From Rosellinia necatrix (Eukaryota; Ascomycota; Sordariomycetes; Xylariales; Xylariaceae): a stretch of 64,000 nucleotides of DNA. The stretch's first letter is position 1; each line of letters begins with the position of its first letter. Shown piece after piece: positions 1 to 11,487 of the stretch. The stretch is from positions 1,674,001 through 1,738,000 of the forward strand of contig JAGYVD010000003.1 in the NCBI GenBank assembly GCA_021209875.1, read 5' to 3'. The notes below the pieces were generated by a model. It saw only the letters and a list, made by a program, of their open reading frames with translations, ran no database searches and was not told the DNA's origin. Position numbers and translations under genes: made by a program.

Positions 1-2151
1 TTTTTAAAAAGTTTTAAAACTAGGCTTAAAAAAATATACTAGGCCTGCAGGGCTGCTTTATTTTATAGCTTCAATATATTTTATAGCATAAAATATTAAT
101 TAATAGCTTTTTTAAATTACTTAAATAATTTTATAACGTTTTTTGCTGAAATTTAAATTAAAGAAAAAAAACGAAAAAGCTATAAATAAAAAGTCTGTTT
201 AATTAAAAACTTTGAATTTTAATATTATATTTACCACAGGTTTAAATAATAGTTTTAAAACTAATATTATTATTTAAATAATTAATAATATTTTAAATTA
301 TTTTTAAAATGAATATAAATTAAGTTTTAAATAAATTATTAAGCTATAATTAAAATATGAAACAGCTGATTTATGTTAAGCTTTTTTTTAATATAAGCTG
401 GTTTTTTATATTTGTTTTTATAACAGCAGCACATGTGTTTATAACAGTATAAAATGAAGCTAGTTTTAACATAATTATAATTATTTTATTTATTACAGGG
501 TTAATTTTTTAATGAAAATATATTTAAATATAAATTATTTTTAATGCGATTTATTCTTAAACTAATATAGTTTACTATTTTTAAAACTATGATTAATAAA
601 TAATTAAACTTTTATTTTTAATGTTATTTTTATTATAAAGCCGCCATATATAAAATTATTGAATAATATTTTATCTAAACTGCTATAAAATAAATTACTG
701 CTTTTAATTTATAAATTATATAAATAAAATCGTTTATAATTAAATTTATATATAATTATAATTTAAATAACCATGTTTAAATTATTATGAAAATTAAAAA
801 CTATATATTTAAACAAAATATTATTTTCATATGTTTTTAATTTAAAAATATTATTTATATTATAATATTTTTTTTAATTTATATATAAAGCTATAGCAAT
901 GTTTAAAAATATATATTTTTATTTATAGCTTAATTGAATTTGTTAGTTTAAAGTTGCTGCAAAATATTATTATAATTTATTTTCAATTAACTTTAAAAAA
1001 TTAACTTGCTATAAATTAAAGTATAAAAAATAACTTACATATTTTAACAGATTTAAAATCTAAGTTTAAGTTTTTTAAAAAAACTAAACTTAACTTAATT
1101 TTCAATTTAAATCAGCTTAGCTAAAAAAGTGTTTTTTTATGTTTAAAGCACTATAAGTAAAAACATAGCTGATGTTAAACAATTTTTTTTTTAAAAAATA
1201 AAAAAATGCTTGCTATATTAGCTCTCGCTTGTTTTTTTAATAAAACTTGCCAATTTAATTCAAAATAAATACAAATTAATAACAAGCTAAAAATCCTAAT
1301 ATTACTTATATTGCTAAACTTGTTCATTTATATAATTACTAAAAATAAAGCTTTAGCTTGTATATTTTATGCTACGTTATTAGCTTTAAAACAAAAAAAC
1401 ATGGCTATAAATAGAATATTCTTACAGCTTTTAAATGTTTTTTTAATATAAAACTGTATTAATTTATCATTTTTTCTTTTGTTTTAATTAAACGAATTTA
1501 AAGCTATTTCAAGCTTCATATGCCTAAAAGTTAGGGTTATAAAAAAAGAAGTTAAATGGTGGAGCCGTAACCCTAGTAGAACCTAATCATTAAAAGTTGT
1601 ATTTTAAAAAGTTTTTAAATCTTTATTGAAAATTTAACAGTAAATTTATAATTTTAATTAAAAATAATACTATTTAATATATTTTAATTAAATAATAAGA
1701 ATCGCTTAACTAATACTTCTCCTTAATTTTTAGCAGAATACTTTTTATTATTAAAAATAAATAATAAACGTTTAAAGATAATATATATTGTTATTATTAA
1801 GATATTATAATAATTAAATTTTTTAATAGCCATAATATAACTTAAAATAATATTTTAAATAAGCTTATAATAAAGTTTATTGCCATTGTTTTTATTAGCT
1901 TAATATTTTCTGGTTAAATAAGTTAATAATTACTGTGCGGCTTTTTTTTGCTAATATTATATAACTTATATTTGTTTTAATAATTTAAATATGCTTTTAT
2001 TTTTTATATCTTTAACTTAATTATATAAAGCGTTAATTCTTTTATTATATACTATTTATTAAAACAATATATATTATTATATGTTATTATTTAACATTTA
2101 TCTATTTATTTTTTTCAATATATATAATTTATATTTATTTTTTTAATTAAT
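1..2151. other. AT-rich RIP-degraded DNA, no gene
   Basis: No supported gene. The stretch is A/T-rich throughout, with TA-rich runs and no frame of useful length. It is probably an older repeat that served as host for the solo LTR at 2157. The only notable pattern is an inverted pair, TTAGGGTTA at 1531-1539 and TAACCCTAG at 1568-1576, inside a short less-degraded patch. Confidence 0.6.
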
Positions 2152-2156
2152 ATTAT

Positions 2157-2474
2157 TGTCACGATGAAGTGCATAGCCTTGGCAGAAGGCTGGTGATCGC
2201 AGCCCAAGTGCCGCAGGAAGCCCTGTGGCAAAGTTAGTGGCTGTTGGGGTAAGCAGTCAGGCTCGTATAAGCCTGACCCACTCAAACGGACTAATCATAG
2301 GACAAAGAAATAATTTTTTCTAGGCTGTATATATAAGCTGGCCAGTCCGATCATTTTTATATAATATAACTTAACTAAATAGATCACTATTATAAGCTTG
2401 AATTAACTTGCCTGCACTAATCGCTTGGCTTTAATTCCACTGTTTTTATATGATTCATCTGTTCTTATGCTATA
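2157..2474 (+). repeat. Solo LTR, family A
   Basis: This 318-bp LTR begins TGTCACGATGAAG and ends CTGTTCTTATGCTATA, a mutated form of the family end CTGTTCTTCTGCGACA. It is flanked by a perfect 5-bp target duplication, ATTAT, at 2152-2156 and 2475-2479. No internal region adjoins it, so it is a solo LTR left by recombination between two LTRs. Its first 180 bp keep normal GC and match the copies at 53672-53993 (same strand) and 23408-23728 (opposite strand). The rest is partly AT-shifted. Confidence 0.93.
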
Positions 2475-2479
2475 ATTAT

Positions 2480-4044
2480 GTAATAAATTGTTTATAATTA
2501 TAAAAAAAATATTTAAGCTTAAAAAATTTACAACGTTTTTATGGCTTTTATAAATTATTTTTAAAACATTTTAATATGAAGGATTTTTAATGTAATTTAT
2601 TATAATTTCAACTTTTATGGTTTTTTATATTATGAGTTCTAAATATATGATGTATATAATATGTAAAACTAGCTTTGCATTTATTTAAATTGTCTTTTTT
2701 TTTATTTACTACATTAATAATATTTTTTAATAAATTAAAAATCTTTAAAATTAAGTTTAGTCTGTTTTATATACAATATATTTGCAGTTTATATTATAAT
2801 AAATATATAAACGCGTTAATTAAATGTTTGTTTATAGAGTTAAGAGATCTACTATTAAGCTTAGTTTAGTTTAATATATTTTTTATTATTGAATAATCGG
2901 TAAAAAACACTATTAAGTTCATTAAAGCTTTAATTATAGTTTGAAAGCGTTAATATGTTTAAATTATGTAAACTATTTCTAGCCTAAAAACTTTATATTT
3001 TATTTTTAGTTATAATAAACAACAACTTAAAAATATTATTAATAATATTTATATGTTTAAAATTATTAATTTCAATGGCTCTATATATTTATTTTCAATA
3101 TAAAAAATATTATTTTAAAGCTTTTTTTTAACAAGCTATTAATATATATATATATATAATAATAAAATATAATATATAAATAAATTAAGTTTTAAAACGG
3201 TTTAAATAATTTTATTTCAGCTATAATTAACTTAAAATATATAAACAAATAATATGTTTAACATTTGCTATAATCATTAATATTATATTGTTTAATTTTA
3301 TAATGTTATAAAAGTTGTATAACTTTAATATAATATAATGATAATATATAAAAAAAGACTGTAATTTTTCAATACAATTTTAAAGCTTTTAATTAATTTA
3401 AAAATTTAAACGTTTTCAAGGCAGCTCTTTATTTTTTTATTATTAATAAACTTAAAGCGTTTATTTAAAAGGTTAATAGTTTCACAAAAAAATATATAAT
3501 AAAAGTTTTTTTAAAAATAAAAGTCTTATTTTTATTTAAACAATATAAAAATATTATATAAACAAGTAAAATAATCTGCTTTAATATTTTAAAAAATAAT
3601 ATTATTATTAATAAAAGCTTTATAATAATGTTAATAAAAATAAAATAATTTATTTATAAAACGTTAAACATATATAAATATATTATGAAACTTTATTAAA
3701 GCTATTATTACTTCTTTTAATTTTTAAAGATTTATTATTATAAATTAGTTTTAATAGTTAGAATAAACTGCAAATTAATAAAAGAAGTGGTTCTGTTTAT
3801 AATAATCGAGTATATTTTTAATTAAAATAATAACTATAAATTATAATAACAACAAGTAGTTATTTAAAACCGATATTTTGTTTAAAATTTATAAATTAAT
3901 TATTAAACATAAATATACTTTTTTTTATACATAAGCTATATAATAAAAGTTTAATATATAAATAAAAGAACGCTGTTAATTTATATCATTTTAGTTTATT
4001 TATAAAGCTTTTTAAATATTATATTAACTGTTTTTAAATTATAT
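2480..4044. other. AT-rich RIP-degraded DNA, no gene
   Basis: No gene is supported; the 64-codon frame at 2675-2869 is a chance AT-rich frame. By nesting logic this DNA and the DNA from 46553 onward were contiguous before element C inserted, since both carry the ATATT flank. I could not identify the underlying repeat family. Confidence 0.55.
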
Positions 4045-4049
4045 ATATT

Positions 4050-4253
4050 TACAAGGTGCACTATAGGGGTGTAAAGTATATATTATAAAAAAATAAAAGA
4101 CTAGCAAATCTAGGCTAAGCTAAAGTTCTACCTAGGTGTAGGCCAGGGCCTATATATATAAAGCTAGGCTTAATTAAGTTGTGCTTATAGCTACAAGCTA
4201 TAGCATTTCAACCAAAAAGCTTATATAAGTGTTTTTTTTATATGTATGTATTA
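4050..4253 (-). repeat. 3' LTR of element C
   Basis: The copy is read by comparison with the cleaner solo copy at 29369-29571, of which it is almost entirely a C-to-T and G-to-A version. Its left edge TACAAGGTGCAC corresponds to the family end TGAGAGGTGCAC. Its right edge corresponds to the family start TGATATGCGCGC in reverse. Left flank ATATT; right flank AAAAG, the element interior. Confidence 0.82.
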
Positions 4254-7108
4254 AAAAGCTGCGCTAATAAAAAGGTTTTGTTAATTTTAGCAGAGTTTAT
4301 TTATATAATTTGTTGTAGTCAGCTTTTTTTTTAACGTTTATTTATATAATAAAACATAAGCTATATTAATTTTAGTATTTTTAATAAGTTTTCTGTTATA
4401 TTAAAATTGTTTTTTATTATTTATTAATTATATTTATAATTTTATTTTTTTATTTAATAAAATAATTAAAACTATTATATTTTTAATTAAAATAATATTT
4501 AAAAATAGTTTTTATTTTATATATGTTTTTTTGCCGAGATTTAATTTAGTTTTTATAAGTTTAAATAATAATATTTATTATTTAAAAAGTTAAGTTTTTA
4601 AAAGTTGTATAAAAATGTTTTATAAAAATTATTAAATAAATATAAAAATAATTAAAAAATTTATTTATAAACTAAGATTTTTATTTATTATTTAATTATT
4701 TAAAATTTTAATTTTTATTAAAAATATTTTTTAATAATTAATTAAATAAATAATATTTTTATATAAGCATAAACAAATTTGATTTTTTTATTAAATTTTA
4801 AAAGCGGTGTTTTATATTATAACTATAGTTTACTGCTGTTTAAACAAAGTTTATTATTAAATAAACGTTTGAACGTAAATATTTACAAAAATATATATAT
4901 ATTTAAAAGATTTTTAATATTATTAAAATTAATTAACATTTTTAGTATATAAAACACTTTAAATTTAAATAACTGTTTATAAAAATTAAATATATAATAT
5001 TATTATATATAACTTTTAAACTTTTCTTTTAAAAATATTATAACGTTTATTTAATCTGTTTTTAATTTAATAAATATATAATATTATATTATTATTTTAA
5101 TTATTTAGTTTCTATATTTTAAAAAGCTGTTTATTTATAAATAATATATTGCTGTTATTATTAGTTTAATATTAAATAACTCTTATATATTTTATTAAAT
5201 ATTAAATATAAACTTTTAGTTTTTATTAAAAATAGTTTTTTAAAAATATTTTAATTGTTTAATAAAAGTTGTTTAATTAAAACAATGTTTTATTTTTCTG
5301 CTATATATATTTTATATTTAAAATTAATAATATATATTTTAAAACAAAATATAAAATTATTATTATAGCGATATATATATTAAAATCTAGTTTTTTTGTT
5401 TAACTGTTAAAAATATTTTTAATTTTAATTTTTAAAATGTTAAAATAAAATTTATATTCATAATATATATAAATAATAAATTTTTAAATTTTATTAGTTT
5501 TAGTTTTTTATAGATAACTGTTTATGAATTTAATTTAAATTATACATATTATAATATTTAATATAATATTTTATTATTTATATTTTATTACCTATTATAA
5601 ATAGTTTTAGTATTTATATTATTTATTAAATATTATAATATTATTTTTATCATATATTTATTTTAGATGTCCCTAATTATATTAATTAAAATATATAAAC
5701 GTTTTATATATATATATATATTATATATTTGTTTATTTGTAACAATATTAAAAAATATTTAAATTTAAAATAAACTATACCGTTTTTATTGTTTTTTTTA
5801 AAATGTTTTTAACTTTTTAATATTTATATATATTTATAGTTTTTATATATGCCGTTAAAAATTTATTTTTAAAGTTTTATTTATAATTGTTTTTAATATA
5901 AACATATAAAACGCAGCTTTTAATTTTTATATATTATATTTAGTATAAGTTTATTATTTATTTTTATTAGTTTTTTATTTGTTTGTTAAATATTTAATAC
6001 TGTTTATAAAGAGTTAAAAACGTTTAATATATAGTTTAGCTTATTTAATTAATAATATAAATATAGTTTATATTATAATAATTAAATAAATAAATTATTT
6101 AGTTTATAATTAACGCGTTTAAGAACTACTGTTTTTAAAGTTGTTTATTTAACAATATTTTTAAGAGCTAAATAGTTGATTAATATAATTATTAGTTTTT
6201 TATTAAATTATATTATTAGGCGCAGCTTTTTAATGGCTTAAATTAAACATATTATTTTTAGCTTTAAAAGTTTATACTTTATTTTTATATTAGCTAATGA
6301 TTTATTTAAATATATTATTAATTAAACGTTTATATTAAAGATTGTTCTTTTAATTTTTATATATGTTTTAGTTTTAAATAAAAAACTATGAATGCAAAAC
6401 TTTTTATATTAATTTATTAATTTATAAAAACAATTCTTTATATAAGTTATAATAAAACAAAATAGTTTTTTATATATAATATTTTATATAGCTTTAAATA
6501 AAATTATTTTTAAAACCGTTAGTTTATAATATTTAGTTTTTATTTATATTTTATATTTATTTAGTTTTTTTGTTTTGATATGTTTTATTTGTTTTTTTTT
6601 AGCTAGTTGAGCGGCTTTTTTTTTTTGCAGCAGTTTAATTAACTTTATATAATATAAAATCAGGCTATATAAAAATTTTATTACGTTTATATATTATTTA
6701 AAACTTTTTAGTTAATTTAAAAAAACTAGGTTATAAATTATTATAACGCGGCTTTTTAATATTATTATTTTAAATATATTTATTTTAAATTCAAATAAAT
6801 TTATTAAAAATAATTAATAAAAGAGTTTATTAATAATATAATTATATATTTGTTTTTAAATAGCTTAAATATAGTTTTCAAATGTTTTTATATTATTTAG
6901 CAGCATGCAAAAATATTATTATATTATTTATTAATGTTTTATAGTATTTTTAATATATTTTAAAAAATTATTTATATTATATTATATATAAATTAAAAAA
7001 ATATAAAATTTTATTCTTATAACGCAGCATTTCTTTATTTTTTTTAAGCTTATTATTAAAAACTAGTTTTTAAAGTTTAAATATATTTAAAACTAATAAA
7101 AAATATTA
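4254..7108 (-). other. Interior of element C, 3' part
   Basis: About 2.9 kb of strongly AT-shifted, T-rich plus-strand sequence between the C 3' LTR and the insertion site of A. By position it should hold the 3' part of the polymerase gene, but I could not recognise a motif on either strand. No intact gene. Confidence 0.55.
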
Positions 7109-7113
7109 CTATA

Positions 7114-7430
7114 TGTCGCAGAAGAACAGATGAATTGTATAAGAACAGTAGAATTAAAGCTAAGCAATTAAGACAGGTAAATTAATTTAAGTTTATAATA
7201 ATAATTTATTTAGTTAAGTTATATTAAATAAAAATAAGTAAACTAGCTAGCTTATATATACAGCTTAAAAGAAATTATATTTTCTCTGCTTTATAATTAG
7301 TCTGTTTAAAAAAGTTAAGCTTATATAAGCTTAACTGTTTATTTTAACAGTTATTAATTTAACTATAAAGCTTATTATAGCATTTAAGCTATAATTACTA
7401 GCTTTTGATTAAAGCTATTTATTTTATTGT
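7114..7430 (-). repeat. 3' LTR of element A, interrupted by element B
   Basis: It starts TGTCGCAGAAGAACAG, the reverse of the family end. It aligns with the other A LTRs to the region equivalent to CTATCCACTTCATCG, and then is cut by B at the duplicated target ATTGT (7426-7430). The last four bases of the LTR lie beyond B at 16867-16870 (AATA for GACA). Confidence 0.88.
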
Positions 7431-7698
7431 TGTTATGACCTACAGCCATAATGGCCCTGATTAGCTGGACGAATAAGTGGCCTAGCGTCCCTGATTAGTT
7501 CCACGGCTAAATAGGTACAAGTATAAAGTAGTAAATGCGGTAGGCCAGTCACGTAGTAAATAGCTAGTAGCATATATAAGCAAAAATTCTGGCCGACGGC
7601 CTTATAAATATTTTTTTTTTTCTTTAACTTTAGTTTTTTTTTTTAATATATAAATATAGTTAAGCTTTGTTTTAACAGCTGCTATGGCAGCTATTATA
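7431..7698 (+). repeat. 5' LTR of element B
   Basis: 268 bp, the better preserved of the pair in its first 170 bp. It starts TGTTATGACCTACAGCC and ends GCAGCTATTATA. The right-hand partner shows the same positions with C-to-T and G-to-A changes. Confidence 0.9.
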
Positions 7699-8738
7699 CT
7701 ATTAAAGTTTATTTTTTATTGTTTAAAAAAACGTTAAATATGTTTAATTAATAAAACAACTGATTTATTAATTTATTTATTAAAATATACTAGTAAAAAA
7801 ACATAATCTAGCTTTTTTAGTAAAAATTAAATAATAAATATGTTTCAAAACAAATAATATAAATAAATCAGTTTTATATAATAATATTTAATATAATTAT
7901 TATAAATTTTAACGGTAGTTTTAAAGTTTATAAAGTTGTTAATATAAACTAATAATATTAATAAAGTTGGACGTTTTAATTAAAAAATAAAAAGTATAAT
8001 AAAAACAAAAAACAAAAAATAAACTTATTAAAATTTTTATATTAAAATTATATTATTAATAATAATAATTAAAACATATATATAACTAGTTTTTATAAAA
8101 CTTTATAAAAACTTTATAAAATAAATAAAAATTAGCGTGGTTTATTTTATTATAAACAAGCAAGCAAAAATAGCTTTTATAGTAATAATAAATAAATAAA
8201 AAACGTGTTTTTTATAAAACACTTTATAAACTTTTAATAGTTTATAAAACTAGGTTAAAATTATTTTAAAATATATATTATAAGTTTAAATATTACTTTT
8301 TATTTATAAACGCTATTTAAAATATTTTAAAAACGTTGTTAATATAATTAATAATATTAATAATAATTTTATATAAATAATATATTAAATAAATTAATTT
8401 AGTTTAAAAATAAAAAATTATAACTAAGTTAAACTAAGTTTTAATTAAAGCTAATCAAAAATTAGAATTTTAAAAATTAAATTATTATAATATTTATTTA
8501 ATTAAATAAACTTAATAATTATTTAAAAACTATTTTAAAATTAAACTTAAAAACTTTTAATTTATAATATATTAAAAGAAAATTAAAATTAATTTTTAAA
8601 CTGTTAAACTTTTTATATTTATAAATAAAAACTAATAAAAAATAAATTAAAAATAAAGTTAAAATATTAAGTTATATTTTTAAAAAGTAAACTTATTAAA
8701 AGTAATAACTATTTTTAATATAAATTAAAAAAAATTAA
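7699..8738 (+). other. Interior of element B, 5' part
   Basis: About 1 kb of A-rich RIP-degraded DNA directly after the 5' LTR. The primer site would start at 7699 (CTATTAAAG), but no tRNA match can be claimed. No gene recognisable. Confidence 0.5.
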
Positions 8739-8743
8739 TTATA

Positions 8744-8986
8744 TGATAAATCTGGTCAGGGGTATGAAGCTGTAAATAGCTGTATTTTGCTGTATGCTGG
8801 TCTAGTTTGTGGTGTTATATGTGTGTAGGTGATGAAGATAATAGAATTCTAAATGCAGTCCTAGAATTCCACCTACTAGTACAGGTAGGTGGGTAGGCCT
8901 AGCCCAGGTGGCCTGGGCCACCTTATCTAATCTTACAGTGGGGCAACTAGTGGTGCCAAGCCTGGCACCTTTTGCCTACTCTAACA
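8744..8986 (-). repeat. 3' LTR of element G
   Basis: 243 bp, TGATAAATC to CTCTAACA as read on the plus strand. It contains stems such as GTGCCA/TGGCAC and GGTGGCC/GGCCACC, and the motif CCTTATCTAATCTTA at 8921-8935. It lacks a 14-bp stretch (near-duplicate CTAGCC unit) present in the other LTR. The ORF stop codon lies inside its edge at 8981-8983. Confidence 0.93.
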
Positions 8987-9001
8987 AAATGCCGGGCATT
9001 T
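8987..9001. repeat. Short perfect inverted repeat beside the G 3' LTR
   Basis: AAATGCC-G-GGCATTT, a 7-bp stem with a single central base, abuts the 3' LTR where a polypurine tract would be expected. It also lies within the last codons of the ORF. No purine-rich tract is visible here. Confidence 0.6.
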
Positions 9002-10800
9002 AAAAAGTAGTTGCTGCTTTTAGCAACCACTTGGCAACGGCTGGCTAATTAATTCTTTGAAATCCTATTAGTTTAATCTATTAGGTCCTAAGCTTTTAAC
9101 TTAGCTTTAAGCTTTCTTAAGTGCTAATTCGTATAAAAACGTAATAAAATTAAACAAGCCGTTATTTAGCTAGCATGCTAGTTGATCACTTTTTTAATCG
9201 GGAATTCTGCCGGTCTGGCTGCAGCTGCTGTTGCAGTTGCAGTTCTGGCCGCTTTTAGTTCTTCTGCGGTTTCAGCTACGCGTATTAGAACTAACAGAAC
9301 TACTGGCTTTACTAGGATAGTTGGAGCTTTTAATACTTTAGAAGTTATTTTGTTTATATAGTTGTTGTTAGTACTTTTGTTTAATAGAGCTAAAGCTACA
9401 GCTAAAGCTAGGGCTAAAACTATAGAAGCGTTCAGCTTTTTGTTTAAAGCTACTATGGGCTTGTTTGATTTTTTTTATGTAGTTCTTTAAGGTTTTTTTA
9501 GCTTTTAGCTTTTTTATATAATTAAAAATAAGCTTTTTTTATTAGTTTTAAATAGTTGTTATAACTTTTAGCTAATTAGAATTATTTTTTTTAAAAGTCC
9601 TGTTAGCCTGCGCGTATTATAACTTACGCTGTATAAATTAAAGCATTACGTGCTTGTTTTTAGCTATATTATATAAAAACAGGTTGTTAGTTATAAATAA
9701 GCGCATAGCACGTCTGGACTATATTTTAAAACAGTTTTTTAAGGCCGCGATAATTTTATTTAAGCCGGCTTTATATAAAATACGCTGTTAGTTAGCTGGT
9801 AATTCGTTGTTTTATTATTTTAAAGCTTAGCTATATAACAAGCGATTAATCCAGCTAAAGATTTAGCTAAAAAAGTGTTGCTTTTTAATTAAAGCCTGTA
9901 GTTTGTTTATAAACGACTGAATATTTATATAAATAACGTTATTTTTAGTAGTTATTATCTTAATATCCGCTAGGTTAAAATAACTAAAGTTAAAATAGCT
10001 TATGTTTAAAGCTTTTAAACAAGCCGTATATCTAAAGCTTTAATTAGTTAAATCGGCCTGATTAGTTTAGTTAACTATATTAAATTAGTTAGTTTGATTA
10101 GCTGGATTAAAACGACTGTTTTAATAGGCTGGATTATTAAAATAGCTAAACATTTAATTAGCTAGATCAGCTTAACTAGGGTTAATTAGCTGTACTAGAT
10201 TACGTAAATAGTTTTAATTAGCTAGATTATAAGTAAGGTATGTAGCTGTATTAATAACTGGATATATAACCGGTCTGTAGTATATAGCCGGGTTAACTAG
10301 AGCTGCGGTATTTATAAAAGGAGGGCTAACACTAGTATTTTCAGTAGCTGGAGGCCTTACGGGTGGAATCTTTAAGTTAGTATTGTTAGCTTTAGAAGAG
10401 TTGTTAGCTTTAGTAGAGTTGTTAGCTTTAGACTTGTTAGCTTGGGCTGTTTTAGTTTAATTGTTTATTTAGTTTCTAAAGCTACTACTATTTTATATAT
10501 AACCGATTAATAAGTTTAAGCGGTTACTTATAAAGCTTATAGTTAATTTTAAAAACTTTACTTTTAACTTTAAGAAGCTTAGTTTTATATTTAGGGCACT
10601 TATTTTTAAGTTAAAAAACTTGGTTATAGCTTATAACTCGACATAAGATATTTTTAATTCGGTAATATCCGCAGCTAATTTATTATATTTTTTGTTTAAG
10701 CTGTTAACGCGTTTTTATAGCATATTTACATTTTTTTATATATTATTTATTAAAACAGCTTTTGTTTAGTGATTAGTAGAAGCTATAACTTGGCTTAGCT

Positions 10801-10903
10801 GGCCGGCTAAGCTAGGCTAGGCTAGGCTAGGTCAGGCTAGGTCGGCTTGGTCGGCTAGGTAGGCTAGGCTAGGATAAGCTAGGTCGGCTAGAGCTAGGGT
10901 CGG
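10801..10903. repeat. GGCTA pentanucleotide array inside the G ORF
   Basis: Roughly a hundred bases of degenerate GGCTA/GGTCG pentamers. Because 15 bases are 5 codons, the array reads on the minus strand as a degenerate five-residue repeat, close to P-S-L-A-Q with some Gln codons now TAG. It keeps the register of the flanking ORF. Confidence 0.75.
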
Positions 10904-11225
10904 TAGAATTAGTGGTTTAGTTAAATTAGCCAGAATTAATAGATCTGGCTAAAAACGCTAAAAACGATAAAATCGGTAAGACTAGCTGGAATCGATGAAT
11001 CTAGGGCTCTGATTAGTTAGTTAGTTAATTAAAGACTTAACTGATTGGTTGGTTGGTGGGATAGCGTAATTTGCAGCTAATTCCACCAGTTCTTTCGCAT
11101 TTAGCCGCGCAGTATAAACTGCCGCAAGGCAAAAAAGCCGTTTTTGACTGCGAGACCTAAGTAAATAGTTCGCAAGAGCTGCTTGGGGAGGTACTTTTAG
11201 TCCGATCGTTACGGAAGCATTAATT

Positions 11226-11482
11226 TGATAAATCTAGTCAAGGGTATAAAGCTGTAAATAGCTGTATTTTGCTGTATGCTGGTCTAGTTTGTGGTGTTGT
11301 ATATGTGTAGGTAATAAAGATGGTGGAATTCTAGGTGTAGTCCTAGAATTCCATCTACTAGTACAGGTAGGTGGGTGGGCCTAGCCTAAGTGGGCTAGCC
11401 CAGGTGGCCTGGGCCACCTTATCTAATCTTACAGTGGGGCAACTGGTAGTGCCAAGCCTGGCACCCCTTGCCTACTCTAACA
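11226..11482 (-). repeat. 5' LTR of element G
   Basis: 257 bp. It contains an 11-bp perfect stem, GGAATTCTAGG at 11325-11335 and its complement at 11342-11352, with a 6-base loop. It also contains the CCTTATCTAATCTTA motif at 11417-11431 and a 14-bp partial duplication (two CTAGCC..GTGGG units) missing from the other LTR. Outer flank TTATA. Confidence 0.93.
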
Positions 11483-11487
11483 TTATA

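Larger units (their letters stand above)
8981..11224 (-). pseudogene. Single-frame Gag-like ORF of element G, RIP-inactivated
   Basis: Reading the minus strand in one register, codons run without frameshift from the 5' LTR edge to a TAG at 8981-8983, 748 codons. The interrupting stops are TAA or TAG, mostly where CAA or CAG would suit a Gln/Asn/Ser-rich protein; a TGA also occurs. Several separated windows look coding in that same register: a stretch containing LNAKELVELAANYA (about 11060-11100), repeats of KANNS around 10380-10440 followed by PPVRPPATEN, and near the end a basic and Cys-rich stretch with NRRRTKSGQNCNC, then NNGLFNFITFLYELALKKA. I recognise no catalytic domain or standard CCHC knuckle. 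No in-frame ATG is visible at the 5' end, so the start is unsettled. A Gag or similar structural protein is inferred from position and composition. Confidence 0.72.
8744..11482 (-). mobile_element. Small LTR retrotransposon G with a single Gag-like frame
   Basis: Direct LTRs at 8744-8986 and 11226-11482 are flanked by a perfect TTATA duplication (8739-8743 and 11483-11487), so this is a complete 2,739-bp element inserted in B. Its GC content is far higher than its surroundings. The interior, about 2.24 kb, is one minus-strand frame with no room for protease, reverse transcriptase and integrase, so the element is non-autonomous. The LTRs share palindromes and the TTATCTAATCT core with the LTRs of E and with element I. 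The segment after its 5' LTR, AATTAATGCTTCCGTAACG, matches that of C. Confidence 0.93.

Noticed and set aside
1531..1576. TTAGGGTTA and TAACCCTAG, reminiscent of telomere repeats
   Set aside because: Only single inverted units, not an array, and so not evidence of a telomere.
2675..2869. 64-codon Phe/Leu/Ile/Lys-rich frame
   Set aside because: Composition is what random AT-rich DNA gives, with no family resemblance or neighbours.
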